This document shows positions 6,661 through 7,884 of a stretch of 7,884 nucleotides of DNA, piece by piece. Source of the stretch: CAXSDR01 sp964236445 (GTDB lineage Bacteria; Actinomycetota; Actinomycetes; Motilibacterales; Motilibacteraceae); assembly GCA_964236445.1 (NCBI GenBank), contig CAXSDR010000127.1, forward strand, positions 1-7,884. The letters are read 5' to 3'. Position numbers and translations under genes: made by a program. The notes beneath the pieces are model-generated. The model searched no databases. It was not told the origin of the DNA and saw only the letters and a program-made list of their open reading frames with translations. Position 1 is the stretch's first letter; each line of letters begins with the position of its first letter.

Positions 6661-7836
6661 GTGCCTCTGACTGACTGGCTTCTGGTTGCCCTCGCGCTGA
6701 TCGTCGTCGCGGGCGGCACCGTTGCGGCGCTGCTGGCTCCCTCGCGCCGACGCGGGCAGTCCACGCTCGCCCCGAGGACTCCCGCAGCCCCCCTGCCGGG
6801 CGTCGGTGATGACGCGGAGCTCCCGCGCGACACGGCGACCCGCACGATCACCGACCATGTGCTGCCCGACGTGCCCATGGTCCCTGGCTCGCACCCCACG
6901 CTCGACCGGCCGACCCCGGCCGCCGGGCGCCTCGTGCGGCTACGGGCCCGACTGGCCCGCTCGCAGGGCACGCTGGGCAAGGGGCTGCTCGGCCTGCTCT
7001 CGCGTGACGTGCTCGACGAGGCGACGTGGGACGAGGTCGAGGACACCCTGATCGGCGCCGACCTCGGCGTCGGGCCGGCGACCGAGCTGGTCGACCGCCT
7101 GCGCCTGCGCACGCGGGTGCTGGGCACCCGGTCGATCGACGAGGTCCGCGCCATGCTGCGCGAGGAGCTGCTGGCCCTGGTCGACCCGAGCATGGACCGC
7201 GCGCTGCACGTCTCACGTCATCCCGACGGCAGGCCCGCGGTTGTCATGGTGGTCGGGGTGAACGGCACCGGCAAGACGACCACGGTGGGCAAGCTGGCAC
7301 GCGTGCTGGTGAGCGAGGACCGTGAGGTGGTGCTCGGCGCCGCCGACACGTTCCGCGCCGCGGCGGCCGAACAGCTCGCGACCTGGGGGGAGCGGGTGGG
7401 GGTGGTCACGGTGCGGGGAGCCGAGGGAGCCGACCCCGCCAGCGTTGCCTTCGACGCCGTGCGCCAGGGCACCGAGGCCGAGGCCGACGTCGTGCTCATC
7501 GACACTGCCGGCCGCCTGCAGAACAAGGTCGGGCTGATGGACGAGCTCGGCAAGGTCAAGCGGGTCGTCGAGCGTCACGGTCCGGTCGACGAGGTACTGC
7601 TCGTGCTCGACGCCACCACGGGGCAGAACGGTCTGGTCCAGGCGCGCGTGTTCGCCGAAGTGGTCGCCGTCACCGGCATCGTGCTGACGAAGCTCGACGG
7701 CACAGCCAAGGGTGGCATCGTCGTCGCAGTGCAGCGCGAGCTGGGAGTTCCGGTCAAGCTGGTCGGACTCGGCGAAGGACCCGACGACCTGGCCCCGTTC
7801 GAGGCCGAGGCGTTCGTCGACGCGCTTCTCGACTAG
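6661..7836 (+). CDS. ftsY: Signal recognition particle receptor FtsY
   Basis: 391-residue SRP-GTPase that docks the Ffh/4.5S RNA–ribosome complex at the membrane and passes nascent membrane proteins to SecYEG. The N-terminus, from a GTG start, has one membrane helix (WLLVALALIVVAGGTVAALL, about 5–24) followed by SRRR, a membrane-anchored form common in actinobacteria. A Pro/Thr/Asp-rich linker (the A region) leads to the N domain (about 95–185). The GTPase G domain has all motifs: G1 GVNGTGKTTT (199–208), G2/insertion box start DTFRAAAAEQL (229–239), G3 DTAGR (281–285), G4 TKLDGTAKGG (343–352) and the closing GLGEGPDDLAPF (369–380), the FtsY-type ending rather than Ffh (no M domain follows). 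It stops at TAG 7836. The gene is complete. In related genomes ffh often follows; the window ends 48 nt later with nothing recognisable. Confidence 0.98.
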   Translation: MPLTDWLLVALALIVVAGGTVAALLAPSRRRGQSTLAPRTPAAPLPGVGDDAELPRDTATRTITDHVLPDVPMVPGSHPTLDRPTPAAGRLVRLRARLARSQGTLGKGLLGLLSRDVLDEATWDEVEDTLIGADLGVGPATELVDRLRLRTRVLGTRSIDEVRAMLREELLALVDPSMDRALHVSRHPDGRPAVVMVVGVNGTGKTTTVGKLARVLVSEDREVVLGAADTFRAAAAEQLATWGERVGVVTVRGAEGADPASVAFDAVRQGTEAEADVVLIDTAGRLQNKVGLMDELGKVKRVVERHGPVDEVLLVLDATTGQNGLVQARVFAEVVAVTGIVLTKLDGTAKGGIVVAVQRELGVPVKLVGLGEGPDDLAPFEAEAFVDALLD

Positions 7837-7884
7837 ATGATCTATTCCAAGGGGTGTGTCGCGGCGTGTTGCGGTCGGTGACGT

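Noticed and set aside
5994..7193. 399-codon minus-strand open frame across the smc end, the membrane-protein gene and the ftsY 5' part
   Set aside because: Ser/Arg-rich translation opposite three well-supported genes, with no domain or start signal.
7837..7884. Terminator or new gene after ftsY
   Set aside because: No stem-loop with a T-tract and no supported coding start in the last 48 nt.

Overview
The window is GC-rich, with codon third positions dominated by G and C and frequent GTG starts. Its gene content (an smc–ftsY pair, an actinobacterial-type MutM N-terminus and a small coiled-coil protein next to smc) points to the chromosome of an actinomycete (Actinomycetota). A Nocardioides/Propionibacteriales-like origin would fit the style of the small proteins, but I cannot fix the genus from this sequence.

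Layout. The left third is transcribed leftwards (minus strand). It holds, in transcription order, a decayed beta-propeller/membrane-protein gene broken by about four reading-frame changes (1951 to 591), a 65-residue zinc-ribbon protein (570 to 373), and the first 126 codons of mutM, the formamidopyrimidine-DNA glycosylase gene (380 to the window edge). The last two overlap by 8 nt and are probably translated together. A divergent intergenic region of about 260 nt (1952–2214) carries a 9-bp direct repeat with an 11-bp period.

The right two thirds are transcribed rightwards. They hold a 72-residue coiled-coil protein (2215–2433), the chromosome-condensation ATPase Smc (2491–6075), a 157-residue protein with one membrane anchor and a basic tail (6159–6632), and the signal-recognition-particle receptor FtsY (6661–7836). 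The last 48 nt hold nothing I can identify.

How they work together. Smc organises and segregates the chromosome. FtsY receives SRP–ribosome complexes at the membrane. MutM removes oxidised purines. Their clustering is a familiar actinobacterial housekeeping neighbourhood, in which rnc–mutM commonly precede smc–ftsY on one strand. Here mutM instead points away from smc, with a decayed gene between them, which suggests a local rearrangement or insertion.

I found no CRISPR array, mobile element, tRNA or rRNA, and no evidence of an entirely new multi-gene system. The points most worth a second look are the multiply frameshifted propeller gene, the zinc-ribbon protein overlapping mutM, the unassigned membrane-anchored basic protein between smc and ftsY, and the identical leaderless-type promoter spacing in front of that gene and ftsY.
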